The notes beneath the pieces are model-generated. The model was not told where the DNA came from, ran no database searches, and saw nothing but the letters and a program-made list of their open reading frames with translations. DNA of 33,500 nucleotides, from positions 1 to 33,500 of the forward strand of contig CADBBQ010000002.1 in assembly GCA_902793005.1 (NCBI GenBank), given 5' to 3'. This DNA is from an uncultured Pseudomonadota bacterium. Its GTDB lineage: Bacteria; Pseudomonadota; Alphaproteobacteria; Rs-D84. Of this stretch, positions 8,701 through 16,955 are shown piece after piece (positions within the stretch are counted from its first letter, which is position 1; the number at the start of each line of letters is the position of its first letter). Made by a program: the position numbers and the translations under genes.

Positions 8701-9220
8701 TGCGAAATCCGTCAAAGAAATGCAAAAAAGGAACGTGTGCGCGCAATGTTGCCGCGTGTGCGACGGCCGCCAAATCGTGCGCCTGTTGCACGTTGTGTGA
8801 TGATAACATTGCAAAACCGGTCGAACGCACGGACATAACGTCACTGTGGTCGCCAAAAATCGACAAAGCGTGCGTCGCCAACGCGCGTGCCGCAACGTGC
8901 ATAACAAAAGGTGTCTGTTCGCCGGCAATTTTATACATATTTGGAATCATTAATAATAATCCCTGGGACGCGGTAAATGTTGTCGCCAATGCGCCCATTT
9001 GTAATGCACCGTGCATTGCGCCAGCGGCACCGCCTTCGGATTCCATTTCGATAATTTCTGGGATTGCACCCCAAATGTTTTTTTTATGCTGAAATGCCCA
9101 GGCATCTGCCAATTCACCCATAGTGCTGCTGGGGGTGATGGGATAAATTGCCGCAAAATCAACACAACGATATGCGACATCCGCCGCCGCCCAGTTCCCA
9201 TCAACAATTAAATTTGCCAT
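5726..9220 (-). CDS. nifJ: Pyruvate:ferredoxin (flavodoxin) oxidoreductase
   Basis: A 1164-residue single-chain enzyme, the usual length for the homodimeric form. It oxidatively decarboxylates pyruvate to acetyl-CoA and CO2 and reduces ferredoxin or flavodoxin. N-terminal domain: YPITPSSTMGELAD and FTASQGLLLMIPNMYKIAGE (pyruvate site). Two 4Fe-4S motifs lie at about residues 685-699 (CIQCGKCSMLC) and 742-754 (CTGCGICVKNC). A third-cluster cysteine and the thiamine domain start at CAGCGE, with NATGCSSIYG, GDGWAYDIG (~947) and DTEGYSNTGGQ. The start MANLIVDG at 9220 is chosen because AAGGGTG lies upstream and family members begin this way. The 12 extra in-frame codons lack support. It has its own promoter at 9260-9288. 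The enzyme implies anaerobic metabolism. Confidence 0.97.
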   Translation of the reverse strand: MANLIVDGNWAAADVAYRCVDFAAIYPITPSSTMGELADAWAFQHKKNIWGAIPEIIEMESEGGAAGAMHGALQMGALATTFTASQGLLLMIPNMYKIAGEQTPFVMHVAARALATHALSIFGDHSDVMSVRSTGFAMLSSHNVQQAHDLAAVAHAATLRAHVPFLHFFDGFRTSHEESRLDRIPDEVLRKMIPDELVLENRARGMSPEHPTIRGTAQNPDVYFQGREAVNPLYQKIPEIVQGCMDELAAATGRAYHLVEYVGDKNAEFVIVAMGSACETITETLPFMPKKCGLLKIHLYRPFPVDAFLAALPKTVKQIAVLDRTKEPGSIGEPLYTDIASITPAGISVFGGRYGLGSKEFAPRDVKAIYENMILGTLHHNFTVGIDDDLSGLSLKTDPTFAIETPDVKTALLYGIGSDGTVGAVKNIVKIVGENSDLYPQSYAVYDSKKSGGLTASHIRFSPRPIKSQYLVESADFICVSNFMIAQRFDVFHGLKPGGIVMINTSLEPDVAFANLPRDAQEQLIRMRARVYFLDANTAAAELGLGNRINTFIMINFFNLMKIIDPSVAAKSARDAIEKTYKKKGMDVVHANWAAVDMASKYLHEYKLPGTVSATAPDFIPAMTAAAPTIIAGTLGEIAAGRGDAIPVSRFQAGGEFAGGEYPVGTSKYEKRGISDRVASVDLEKCIQCGKCSMLCPHAAIRIRAMDADTADKMRQSGVIVVPMKTPELGTDMYYTLNISPADCTGCGICVKNCPVHALAMVAAKSAADAQSQFDQALEIPDIPRSKLNLNIPKHIELLPHYFEFPGACAGCGETPYIKLLAHLFGDHMIVANATGCSSIYGANLPTTPWTSDAAGRGPAWSNSLFEDNAEYGLGMRIALNQKRKNLNALLHELDIPNADEMFATTDIEKQRTYEQELRLALAKNPSPRARLAESLVENIVDKSVWIIGGDGWAYDIGYGGLDHILHSGENVNILILDTEGYSNTGGQQSKSTPFGASMKFAIGGKEHAKKDLGMIAMMSGAYVAQIALGANPAQSMRAFQEAAAFDGPSIILAYAPCIAHGFALQNGPEHQQNLVKTGAWPLYRFDPRLIADGHYPLTMDSDVDNVMPLADFVKTESRFGAAHAANPNFDKIIERAVANNKYKTDLKKYIAHFAMKNDNGDEK

Positions 9221-9259
9221 ATCTTTTTCACCCTTGGTAATATAATAATAATCCACCCA

Positions 9260-9288
9260 ATATTAGACATATTTAAAAATATTATCAA
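9260..9288 (-). promoter_or_regulatory. Promoter of nifJ
   Basis: On the minus strand, TTGATA (9288-9283), a 17-base spacer and TAATAT (9265-9260), 40 bases before the chosen start. Confidence 0.7.
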
Positions 9289-9343
9289 GACCAAAAGATA
9301 AAAATTGGCGGAATATGTGCCTGTGGTTGGGGATGATAAAATC

Positions 9344-9352
9344 TGGTATTAT
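9344..9352 (+). promoter_or_regulatory. Extended -10 promoter of tspO
   Basis: TGGTATTAT, with no good -35. The same TGG-TATNAT core precedes the LRR gene and the outer-membrane barrel gene. Confidence 0.5.
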
Positions 9353-9381
9353 TATGTGTATAAAACCAAGGGAGATATACA

Positions 9382-9864
9382 ATGAAATCTTTTTTTACTT
9401 TGATTGCCGCAATACTTATTTCTTTTATTCCAGGCGCAATCGGGGTGTTGTTCACACCGGTCGTGGGGCACACGGATGCGTGGTTCAATACTTTGGCAAA
9501 TTCAAGTTTGACGCCGGCACCAATCGTTTTTAGTATTGCGTGGACCATCCTGTATACGCTGCTGGGTATCGCGTTATTTATGATTTGGCGGGCCAAAAGG
9601 CGTATGCGTGATACCGGGGTGTCGGCATCAGAATGGTTGTTTTTTGCGCAAATGGTGTTGAATGCGTTGTGGTCTTATGTGTTCTTTGGATTACATATGG
9701 CGACATTGGGATTGTTCGTGTTGTTTGGTTTAATCATTGTGTCTATTTATATGGCCGCAGAATTTAAAACCGTCAGCCGTACTGCGTATTACCTGGTGTG
9801 GCCATATATCGCGTGGTTAATTTTTGCGTTTTATTTAAATGGGGTTATTGCGTGTATGAATTAA
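9382..9864 (+). CDS. tspO: TspO/MBR family membrane protein
   Basis: A 160-residue protein with five predicted membrane helices, the full length for the family. Conserved marks are WFNTLANSSLTPAP, SIAWTILYTLLGIALF (about 50-65), the central LNALWSYVFF, and PYIAWLIFAFYLN near the end. The family is the bacterial homologue of the mitochondrial translocator protein. It binds porphyrins and sterols and tunes tetrapyrrole or stress responses. AAGGGAG precedes the ATG. It converges with the ftsB-like gene, and the two stop codons overlap in the tetranucleotide TTAA. Confidence 0.93.
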   Translation: MKSFFTLIAAILISFIPGAIGVLFTPVVGHTDAWFNTLANSSLTPAPIVFSIAWTILYTLLGIALFMIWRAKRRMRDTGVSASEWLFFAQMVLNALWSYVFFGLHMATLGLFVLFGLIIVSIYMAAEFKTVSRTAYYLVWPYIAWLIFAFYLNGVIACMN

Positions 9865-10196
9865 ATTTTTAGTATCTTTGTTTTGGCATCGCCCATATTT
9901 AACCGTTTCAGTCCCAGTTCTTCGATGTAATCGGGACTGTTTTTTTGGACCAAATCGATATGCATTTGTAATTTATGTAATTTATCTTGTTCGGATGCCA
10001 ATTGTTCCTGTGCGGAATTTAGCCGCCATATATTTATGATAAATCCTTGGATTGTGGTTTTGCCGGTAAATATTCCAATTGACCAAAATATCGCCACAAC
10101 GGTCATAATAACACCCAGTTTGCCGTGCATTCCGGCGCCCCACGCGGCAGATATAAATGAAAATAAATTTTTGATTTTTTCCTTCATACGTGCCAT
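9861..10196 (-). CDS. ftsB: FtsB/DivIC-like septum formation protein
   Basis: A 111-residue bitopic protein with a short basic N-terminus (~22 residues) and one membrane helix at about residues 26-45. A leucine-containing coiled coil (~55-82, LNSAQEQLASEQDKLHKLQMH) follows. It ends with the family signature SPDYIEELGLKRLNM. FtsB and DivIC join FtsL and FtsQ to activate septal peptidoglycan synthesis. No good ribosome binding site is seen before either candidate ATG (10196 or three codons later), and the start is only 10 bases from the divergent dusB start. In many alphaproteobacteria this gene lies next to eno or pdhA; it does not here. Confidence 0.78.
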   Translation of the reverse strand: MARMKEKIKNLFSFISAAWGAGMHGKLGVIMTVVAIFWSIGIFTGKTTIQGFIINIWRLNSAQEQLASEQDKLHKLQMHIDLVQKNSPDYIEELGLKRLNMGDAKTKILKI

Positions 10197-10206
10197 TATA
10201 TCACAA

Positions 10207-11127
10207 ATGAAGAAAAAAAATAACTTTTTTATTGCACCAATGGCCGGAATAACCGACAGGCCTTTCCGGACGATTGTGCGTGATTTTTCACCAGATGTGA
10301 ATTTGGTGACGGAAATGATTTCTTGTCATTCTTTGGTTGCACAACACAAAAATTGTCCGCGAAATTTCGATAATTATGGGGCGGATGGAAATATCGGTGC
10401 CCAGATTTTTGGTGCGGATGTAAATTTAATGGCGGATGCGGCCCGTATTTTACAAGATAACGGTGCAAAATGGATTGATATAAATATGGGATGTCCCGTG
10501 CCCAAGGTTGCAACACGCGCCGGTGCGGGGGCTTATTTGATGCGCGACCATAAATTGGCGGGTGATATTATGCGTGCGGTGGTGCGTGCGGTTGAAATTC
10601 CGGTATCTGTAAAAACGCGCCTGGGTTGGGATGCGCAGCATATGGATTGGCGTAATTTGGTAAATATTGCCGCGGATGCGGGGGTGAAATTTGTGGCTTT
10701 GCACGGACGGACGCGTGCGGCGGGATATACGGGTGTGGCATCGCATCCTGATGTGTGTGATGCACCAATGCCGATTATTGCAAATGGGGATATCAAAACC
10801 GCGACAGATGTAGAGAATATGGAAAAATTGGGATATGCGGGCGTGATGATTGGACGCGCAATGTTGGGGGCGCCTTGGAAAATATCGGAAATTATGGGGG
10901 AAAAGTGTCCGGGAAATGTTGGGCAAATTGTATTGCGGCATTTGGATTTGGTAATTGATTATTATGGTGCGCGCACAGGTGTACCATTGTTTCGCAAGCA
11001 CGCTGCGTGGTATTCGGCCGGGATGTCGGATGCGGGGGCGTTCCGTGTCGCGGTAAATCAAATTACGGATGTAAATCAATTAAAAGATAAAATATCTGAA
11101 TTTTGGGGTTGCGTTGCCAAAATATAA
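10207..11127 (+). CDS. dusB: tRNA-dihydrouridine synthase
   Basis: A 306-residue FMN enzyme that reduces uridines in the tRNA D-loop. The ATG at 10207 starts MKKKNNFFIAPMAGITDRPFR, the expected FMN-barrel opening. The frame extends further upstream, but that part is antisense to the ftsB-like gene. Catalytic cysteine: NMGCPVPKV (C96). Other marks are SVKTRLGWD, ALHGRTR, PIIANGDI and MIGRAMLGAPW. The length and motifs fit the DusB group. There is almost no 5' leader, so it may be leaderless or transcribed from a promoter inside ftsB. Confidence 0.93.
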   Translation: MKKKNNFFIAPMAGITDRPFRTIVRDFSPDVNLVTEMISCHSLVAQHKNCPRNFDNYGADGNIGAQIFGADVNLMADAARILQDNGAKWIDINMGCPVPKVATRAGAGAYLMRDHKLAGDIMRAVVRAVEIPVSVKTRLGWDAQHMDWRNLVNIAADAGVKFVALHGRTRAAGYTGVASHPDVCDAPMPIIANGDIKTATDVENMEKLGYAGVMIGRAMLGAPWKISEIMGEKCPGNVGQIVLRHLDLVIDYYGARTGVPLFRKHAAWYSAGMSDAGAFRVAVNQITDVNQLKDKISEFWGCVAKI

Positions 11128-11170
11128 CTGTATCATATTTACATAACAAATATATAAACTGGGGGCGAAA

Positions 11171-12019
11171 ATGAACGAAGAAAAAGTTTCTGGACAAGCA
11201 CAAAATTTAAAAGTTGGTGAAATTTTGCGTAATGCGCGAACAATGGGACGCAGAAAACGCGAAATCGGAACGATTGCTAAACAATTATGTATTGGTGAAG
11301 AATTTTTAGAGGCATTGGAAAACGGGGATTATAAAAAGATTCCTGAAATCGTGTATGTGTTGGGTTTTGCTCGTAATTATGCAATGGAATTGGGGTTGGA
11401 TCCGGATGAAATTGTTGACAAGGTTAAATCCGAACTGGGGATTGAGGCGGAAAATGATACCCCGGTTACAATTGAAGATTTGGCAGAACGTGATAAAACC
11501 GCAGAGTACAAGGCAAAAATCCAAGAACTTGTGCGTATTGCGATTGATTATGTGCGTCGTCATTGGTTATGGTTCGCGATTGGTGCGGGTGTTTTGATTT
11601 TGGCAATGTTGATAATCATTATTTTTGGTGGGTCAAATAATGCCCCGGTGGATGCGCCTGTGGCGGCACCGGCCCCGGTTGTGGCGGCGCCGGATGTCGA
11701 AGAACCGGTGTATAATATCCCGGTACGGGAACGCTTTGGCAAAGAAAATATGGCAAAATCACACGTTATTATCCAGGCGGTCGAAGATTCATATGTTGGT
11801 GTCGAAGATTCACGTGGCAAGGTTATATTTGGTCGTTCGTTGGTTGCTGGCGATGTGTTCTATGTTCCGGCGGGTAATGGGTACAAGGCCAAATTCGGCA
11901 ATGCCGGTGGTGTTGATATTTGGGTGGATGGTGAATTGGCACCCAAGGTTGGCGCAAACAAAACATCCAAGAAAGATGTGTCGTTGAATCCTGATTCTTT
12001 GATGAAAAAGGCAAAATAA
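11171..12019 (+). CDS. rodZ: RodZ-like cytoskeletal/HTH membrane protein
   Basis: A 282-residue protein with the RodZ layout. A cytoplasmic Xre-type helix-turn-helix (residues ~14-85) contains VGEILRNARTMGRRKREIGTIAKQLCIGEEFLEALENGDY. A linker leads to one membrane helix (~131-153). An Ala/Pro-rich periplasmic linker (~158-175) precedes a C-terminal beta domain (~195-270; VGVEDSRGKVIFGRSLVAGD). RodZ anchors MreB filaments and maintains rod shape. A GGGGGCG site precedes the ATG. It lies 43 bases after dusB and ends at a hairpin terminator. The usual neighbour ispG is absent. Confidence 0.9.
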   Translation: MNEEKVSGQAQNLKVGEILRNARTMGRRKREIGTIAKQLCIGEEFLEALENGDYKKIPEIVYVLGFARNYAMELGLDPDEIVDKVKSELGIEAENDTPVTIEDLAERDKTAEYKAKIQELVRIAIDYVRRHWLWFAIGAGVLILAMLIIIIFGGSNNAPVDAPVAAPAPVVAAPDVEEPVYNIPVRERFGKENMAKSHVIIQAVEDSYVGVEDSRGKVIFGRSLVAGDVFYVPAGNGYKAKFGNAGGVDIWVDGELAPKVGANKTSKKDVSLNPDSLMKKAK

Positions 12020-12033
12020 TAAATACGGATTTT

Positions 12034-12070
12034 GGGCGCGGTGATTTTTTCATCGTGCCCTTGTATTTTT
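12034..12070 (+). terminator. Terminator of rodZ
   Basis: An 11-bp stem with two G-U pairs (12034-12044 and 12050-12060) and a T5 loop is followed by TTGTATTTTT. Confidence 0.75.
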
Positions 12071-12097
12071 TAATAAATTTTCTATATTTTATTTACT

Positions 12098-14935
12098 ATG
12101 AGTGGGACAATAAAAATTCGCGGTGCACGCGAAAATAATCTTAAAAATATTGACTTGGATATACCAAAAAATAAATTGGTGGTGTTTACTGGTGTGTCGG
12201 GGTCTGGGAAATCGTCGTTGGCATTTAATACCATTTATGCCGAGGGTCAACGTCGTTATGTAGAATCTTTGTCGTCATATGCACGGCAATTTTTAGATAT
12301 GCAGAAAAAGCCAGATGTCGATTTTATCGAGGGTTTGGCGCCGGCAATTTCAATTGAACAAAAAACAACATCAAAAAATCCGCGTTCAACCGTGGGAACG
12401 GTTACGGAAATTTATGATTATCTGCGTTTATTATGGGCGCGTATTGGTGTTCCCCATTCGCCGGTGACGGGAAAGCCTATTAAATCACAAACAATTGCGG
12501 AAATGGTCGATTGGACTATGAAATTGCCGGTTGGGGTGCGTTTTTATGTTATGGCCCCGTTGGTACGTGATCGCAAGGGTGAATATAAAAAAGAATTGGC
12601 TTTCTTGGTAAAGCAAGGGTTTACCCGGGCGATTATCGATAATGAATTGGTCGATTTGGCTGGTGCGCCACAGTTGGATAAAAATAAAAAGCATAATATT
12701 TTTGTTATTGTTGACCGGTTGCAGATGATTGCGTCTGATGATGCAGGGGTGGATGAATTTAAATCGCGCCTGTATTCTTCGTTCGAGGCCTCGCTACGCT
12801 TGGTGCCGGGGGTTGTGTTGGTGCGGCGTTTGGATACAAATGAAGATGTGCTATATTCGCAAAACTATGCTTGTCCCGTCAGTGGTTTTACCGTACCAAA
12901 AATAGAGCCCAGGTTGTTTTCTTTTAATGCACCAATTGGGGCGTGCCCGACGTGTGGTGGATTGGGTGTTCAATTAAATATTTCGCCTGATTTGGTTGTG
13001 CCAGATCCAACAAAGTCTATATTGGGTGGCGCGATTGCACCGTGGTCGCGTGGTGGCACATTAAGTCAATATGATCACTTGTTTGATGCGTTGCATAAAA
13101 AATATAAAATATCTTTGTCCAAGCCGTGGCACACTTTGCCCAAAGAACACAAAGATATTATTTTGTATGGAACGGGGGACGAAGAAATAAAAATCAATTG
13201 GAATGGTTTTGTGTATTCTAAACCATTCGAAGGTGTTATACCGAACCTGGAACGGCGATTGCGGGAATCTGATTCTGATATAGTGCGGGCGGAATTGGGT
13301 AAATACCAATCGGCCAGGGATTGTCCGATGTGTCACGGAAAACGTTTGAATATCCAAGCGTTATGCATAAAAATAAATGGGTTTGATATTATTGATGCGT
13401 GTGATTTGTCGGTGTCTGATTCTTTGCGCTGGTTTCAGGATTTACCAAATCATTTAACGGCCCAAGAAAATGATATTGCAAAAATTGTATTACGTGAAAT
13501 TACCGACAGATTGCATTTCTTGGAAAATGTTGGATTGGGTTATTTGACTTTGTCGCGTATGGCGGGGACATTGTCCGGGGGCGAGGCACAACGTATTCGC
13601 CTGGCGTCACAAATTGGGTCGGGCTTGTCGGGGGTGTTATATGTGTTGGATGAACCGTCAATTGGTCTGCACCAAAGTGACAATGATAAATTGTTGGATA
13701 CATTAAAAATGCTGCGCGACAAGGATAACACCGTTATTGTTGTTGAACACGACGAAGATGCAATGCGTGCGGCGGATTTCTTGGTTGATATTGGTCGCGG
13801 TGCGGGTGTAAATGGTGGTAATATTATAGCAAGCGGCACCCCACAACAAGTGATAGAAAATCCTGATTCTTTGACAGGGCAATATTTATCAGGTGTGCGT
13901 CGTATAGAAGTTCCCGCCGTTCGTCGTGCGGGTAATGGAAAATCCATTGTTATCAAGGGCGCGCGGGCAAATAATTTGAAAAATATTGATGTTGAAATTC
14001 CACTGGGAAAATTTATTGCGTTGACCGGTGTGTCGGGGTCTGGGAAATCGACATTGTTGTTGGATACATTGTATCCGGCGTTAATGCGTGCAATTTATAA
14101 TTCCAAGATTGAAATGGGTGCGCACGATGTAATTCGTGGTATGGAAAATGTCGATAAAGTTGTCGATATTGACCAATCACCAATTGGGCGCAGTCCGCGC
14201 AGTAATCCGGCAACATACGTCGGTGTGTTTTCGGATATTCGCGATTTCTTTGCCAATTTGCCCGAGGCCAAAGCGCGGGGGTATACACAGGGACGTTTTT
14301 CGTTTAATGTCAAGGGCGGCCGGTGCGAGGCGTGTCAGGGTGACGGTCAAATCAAGATTGAAATGAATTTCTTGGCGGATGTTTATGTCGAATGCGAAAA
14401 GTGTCACGGCACACGTTATAACGATGAAACATTGGCGGTGAAATACAAGGATAAATCGATTGCCGATGTTTTGAATATGACCGTCGAGGAAGCATATCGT
14501 TTCTTTATCAATGTGCCAAAAATTGCGCGGAAATTGGAATTGTTGAAACGCGTTGGATTGGAATATATCAAATTAGGACAAAGTTCATTGGACTTGTCGG
14601 GGGGCGAGGCCCAACGTATTAAGTTGTCCAAGGAATTGAGTGCGGTCAGTACCGGACAAACAATTTATATTTTGGATGAACCAACAACTGGATTGCATTT
14701 CGAAGATATAAAAATGTTGCTGAATGTTCTGCAAGAATTGGTTGATGCGGGAAATACCGTTATCGTTATTGAGCATAATTTGGATGTGATAAAATCGGTT
14801 GATTGGATTATCGATTTGGGGCCAACCGGTGGTGATGGTGGTGGTCGCGTTGTTGCCGTCGGTACGCCAGAACAGGTTGCCGAGACACCAGAATCATTGA
14901 CGGGTAAATACCTGAAGAAATATTTGAATAAATAA
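12098..14935 (+). CDS. uvrA: Excinuclease ABC subunit A
   Basis: A 945-residue protein, full length for UvrA, the damage-sensing ATPase of nucleotide excision repair. Two ABC modules are visible. Walker A motifs GVSGSGKS lie at ~32 and ~644. Signatures [19 protein letters not shown] and [15 protein letters not shown], and Walker [13 protein letters not shown] and [12 protein letters not shown], are present. The C-terminal zinc finger is intact ([17 protein letters not shown]). The first finger reads CPVSGF..CPTCGG, with Ser in place of the second Cys, as I recall in alphaproteobacterial UvrA. No clear ribosome binding site precedes the ATG. A rodZ terminator lies upstream, and the next gene starts 39 bases downstream. 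Confidence 0.97.
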   Translation: MSGTIKIRGARENNLKNIDLDIPKNKLVVFTGVSGSGKSSLAFNTIYAEGQRRYVESLSSYARQFLDMQKKPDVDFIEGLAPAISIEQKTTSKNPRSTVGTVTEIYDYLRLLWARIGVPHSPVTGKPIKSQTIAEMVDWTMKLPVGVRFYVMAPLVRDRKGEYKKELAFLVKQGFTRAIIDNELVDLAGAPQLDKNKKHNIFVIVDRLQMIASDDAGVDEFKSRLYSSFEASLRLVPGVVLVRRLDTNEDVLYSQNYACPVSGFTVPKIEPRLFSFNAPIGACPTCGGLGVQLNISPDLVVPDPTKSILGGAIAPWSRGGTLSQYDHLFDALHKKYKISLSKPWHTLPKEHKDIILYGTGDEEIKINWNGFVYSKPFEGVIPNLERRLRESDSDIVRAELGKYQSARDCPMCHGKRLNIQALCIKINGFDIIDACDLSVSDSLRWFQDLPNHLTAQENDIAKIVLREITDRLHFLENVGLGYLTLSRMAGTLSGGEAQRIRLASQIGSGLSGVLYVLDEPSIGLHQSDNDKLLDTLKMLRDKDNTVIVVEHDEDAMRAADFLVDIGRGAGVNGGNIIASGTPQQVIENPDSLTGQYLSGVRRIEVPAVRRAGNGKSIVIKGARANNLKNIDVEIPLGKFIALTGVSGSGKSTLLLDTLYPALMRAIYNSKIEMGAHDVIRGMENVDKVVDIDQSPIGRSPRSNPATYVGVFSDIRDFFANLPEAKARGYTQGRFSFNVKGGRCEACQGDGQIKIEMNFLADVYVECEKCHGTRYNDETLAVKYKDKSIADVLNMTVEEAYRFFINVPKIARKLELLKRVGLEYIKLGQSSLDLSGGEAQRIKLSKELSAVSTGQTIYILDEPTTGLHFEDIKMLLNVLQELVDAGNTVIVIEHNLDVIKSVDWIIDLGPTGGDGGGRVVAVGTPEQVAETPESLTGKYLKKYLNK

Positions 14936-14974
14936 TAAAATTTTGTTAAGATTTCTAAGAACAAGGAGTATGAA

Positions 14975-15481
14975 ATGTTTGGATTTGGCAAAAAGAAAAA
15001 AGATGATGCAACATTAAATGAAAATAATATGAATGATGTCAAAATGCCGTCTGGGATGCGCGAGACTGCGGAACGTATGATGTCGGGGCAATTTGATATG
15101 AACGATATGTTGGCGCAGTTGAAACAGATTCGTAAAATGAGCAATTTTAGTGGTCTGTTGAAAATGGTGCCGGGTATGTCGGGCGCAGTTAATGCAATGC
15201 GTGAAAAAATCAAAGATGGCAGTGTTGATGCGCAAATTAAAATTTTGGAATCTATGACCGCCGAAGAACGCGCGGACCCGGAAAAAATTTTTGCAAATGC
15301 CAAGGCGCGTATCGCAGAATCCGCGGGTTGCACGGTGCGTGATGTTGAACATATTATTAAGCAATACCTGAATATGAAACGGCAAATGGCGATGATTCAA
15401 CGTATGGGGGGAATGGAGGCCGTTATGCAGCGTATGCAACAATCGGGTGCAATGCCGGGTGGGGTGCCTGGGGCAAAATAA
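14975..15481 (+). CDS. Stand-alone SRP54/Ffh M-domain protein
   Basis: A 168-residue protein. Residues ~30-145 match the methionine-rich M domain of Ffh in order: FDMNDMLAQLKQIRKMSNF (Ffh EDFLEQLQQVKKMG), LLKMVPGM, ILESMTAEERADPEKI, then the RNA-binding helix ARIAESAGCTVRDVEHIIKQYLNMKRQM (112-138). The N and G GTPase domains are absent. Before residue 30 there is only a lysine-rich leader, and the preceding DNA is uvrA. A strong AAGGAG lies 7 bases before the ATG, so this is a real start and not a torn gene. In Ffh the M domain binds 4.5S RNA and signal sequences. A stand-alone copy could be half of a split Ffh, a regulator or a paralogue. The rlmE ATG follows the stop directly. No full ffh is visible in this window. 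Confidence 0.85.
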   Translation: MFGFGKKKKDDATLNENNMNDVKMPSGMRETAERMMSGQFDMNDMLAQLKQIRKMSNFSGLLKMVPGMSGAVNAMREKIKDGSVDAQIKILESMTAEERADPEKIFANAKARIAESAGCTVRDVEHIIKQYLNMKRQMAMIQRMGGMEAVMQRMQQSGAMPGGVPGAK

Positions 15482-16135
15482 ATGAAAATATTAAATAAAA
15501 AAATTGCACAGCATAAATCTTCGGTCGCATGGTTGCAACGCCAGGCGGCCGATCCGTATGTTGCGCGTGCACATAAAGATGGTTATCGTGCACGTGCGGC
15601 GTATAAACTGATTGAAATGGATGAAAGATTTCATTTCTTGAAAAATAATCAGGTTGTGGTTGACCTGGGGGCGGCACCGGGGTCGTGGTCGCAATATATT
15701 GCGCGGACATATCCAAAGTCAAAAATTTTCGCGATGGATTTGTTGGAAATCACACCAATCCCGGGTGTTGATTTTTACCAAGGGGATTTTACAACCGATG
15801 AGGCTCTTGATTGGTTGATTCATAAATTAAATTTGGAAAATGCGGCGTCGGGCACGGTGGATGTTGTGGTGTCTGATATGGCACCGAATACGGTTGGACA
15901 TAAAAAAACCGACCATTTGCGGCAAATGGTGTTGTTGGAATATGCGTTTGATTTTGCGTGTCGTGCGTTAAAGCCGGGTGGGGCGTTTGTGGCAAAATCT
16001 TTTACCGGGGGTACAACAAACGAATTGTTAAAACAAATCAAAGAACGTTTCCAAAATGTTCATCATATAAAGCCACCTGCATCGCGCAAGGACAGTGTTG
16101 AAATGTTTATTGTGGCAACGGGATTTCGGGGTTAG
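15482..16135 (+). CDS. rlmE: 23S rRNA 2'-O-methyltransferase (U2552)
   Basis: A 217-residue FtsJ/RrmJ-type enzyme that uses S-adenosylmethionine to methylate the ribosomal A-loop. Catalytic tetrad candidates are K42 (RARAAYKL), D in VVSDMAPN, K in FVAKSFTG and E in SRKDSVEMF. The SAM-binding glycine loop is VVDLGAAPGSWSQ (~58-70). Length is normal. The ATG abuts the stop of the M-domain gene with no gap, implying coupled translation. The aspartokinase-like gene begins four bases after its stop. Confidence 0.95.
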   Translation: MKILNKKIAQHKSSVAWLQRQAADPYVARAHKDGYRARAAYKLIEMDERFHFLKNNQVVVDLGAAPGSWSQYIARTYPKSKIFAMDLLEITPIPGVDFYQGDFTTDEALDWLIHKLNLENAASGTVDVVVSDMAPNTVGHKKTDHLRQMVLLEYAFDFACRALKPGGAFVAKSFTGGTTNELLKQIKERFQNVHHIKPPASRKDSVEMFIVATGFRG

Positions 16136-16139
16136 TTTT

Positions 16140-16895
16140 ATGAATATAAAATATAAATCTGTGGTGTTGAAATTTGGTGGTTCGGTGATTTCGGATACGG
16201 CTGCGGTTGGTCGTGTCGCAAATGTTATAAAACAAGTATCTGATGTGTATGATATTCGGGCGGTTGTTGTGTCGGCAATGGGCAAAACGACAAATAATCT
16301 GGATGCGATGGCGCATAATATTGCGGTGCGTCCCGATGCGCGTGAATTGGATGCGTTGCTGGCAACGGGTGAAATGCAATCGGCGGCCTTGGTTGCAATG
16401 CGATTGGATGCAATTGGCGTTCCGGCGCGCAGTTATAACGCCGTGCAATTTGGAATCCAAACCGATGATAATTTTGGTGCGGCAAATATTCAACAAATAA
16501 CAATGGAACACGTAAATCGTTTGTATGGAATTCCGGTTGTGGCGGGATTCCAAGGTGTCACAAAATATGGCGATATCACCACATTGGGGCGCGAGGGGTC
16601 CGACATTTCGGCGGTGATTGTTGCGGCGGCGTGTAGCGCAGATTTTTGCTGGTTTTTCAAAAATGGTGGTGGAATTTGTGATAAAAACCCGAATAAAGAA
16701 GCGGGGGGAGAGATGTTTCAAAAAATATCTTATACGCGGATGCGTGATTTAATGACGGATGGTCGGGGCCAGGTTTTACACAAACGCAGTATTGATTTAG
16801 CAAAAAAATATCAAATTCCGTTATATGTGTCGGGAATTGATGATTTTAATAATGGTACGTGGATTTTGCCGCGTGTGCATGCTAAACTGCGTTAG
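16140..16895 (+). CDS. Aspartokinase-like protein, catalytic domain only
   Basis: A 251-residue amino acid kinase. It has the aspartokinase marks VVLKFGGS (residues ~8-15), VVVSAMGKTTN, ELDALLATGE, VVAGFQGVTKYGDITTLGREGSD (~137-156) and QVLHKRSIDLAKKYQIPLYV. The chain stops where the two regulatory ACT domains would begin. The segment that normally reads DVDGVYTADPR is altered to FFKNGGGICDKNP, so nucleotide or metal contacts may differ. Full enzymes phosphorylate aspartate at the start of the lysine, threonine and methionine pathways. This form should lack lysine feedback control if active, or it may have another substrate. It is coupled to rlmE. The ATG at 16140 is chosen by homology, since the frame runs further back into rlmE. 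Confidence 0.82.
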   Translation: MNIKYKSVVLKFGGSVISDTAAVGRVANVIKQVSDVYDIRAVVVSAMGKTTNNLDAMAHNIAVRPDARELDALLATGEMQSAALVAMRLDAIGVPARSYNAVQFGIQTDDNFGAANIQQITMEHVNRLYGIPVVAGFQGVTKYGDITTLGREGSDISAVIVAAACSADFCWFFKNGGGICDKNPNKEAGGEMFQKISYTRMRDLMTDGRGQVLHKRSIDLAKKYQIPLYVSGIDDFNNGTWILPRVHAKLR

Positions 16896-16921
16896 TTTTT
16901 ATAGTATTTTTTGTTTTTTTG

Positions 16922-16930
16922 TGGTATAAT
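16922..16930 (+). promoter_or_regulatory. Extended -10 promoter of the LRR gene
   Basis: TG-G-TATAAT, followed by TTGC. The surrounding GTGGTATAAT and flank recur before the outer-membrane barrel gene (20323-20331). Confidence 0.65.
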
Positions 16931-16955
16931 TTGCCTGAAAATAAAAGGGTAAATT

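Noticed and set aside
5726..9220. Many plus-strand open frames opposite nifJ (for example 6430-7143, 8574-9092)
   Set aside because: They are antisense shadows of a clearly conserved enzyme, with no ribosome binding sites or recognisable domains.
10036..10206. Upstream extension of dusB
   Set aside because: It is antisense to the ftsB-like gene, while the family start falls at 10207.
14665..15333. 222-codon minus-strand frame
   Set aside because: It is a shadow of the end of uvrA and of the M-domain gene, both well supported by motifs.
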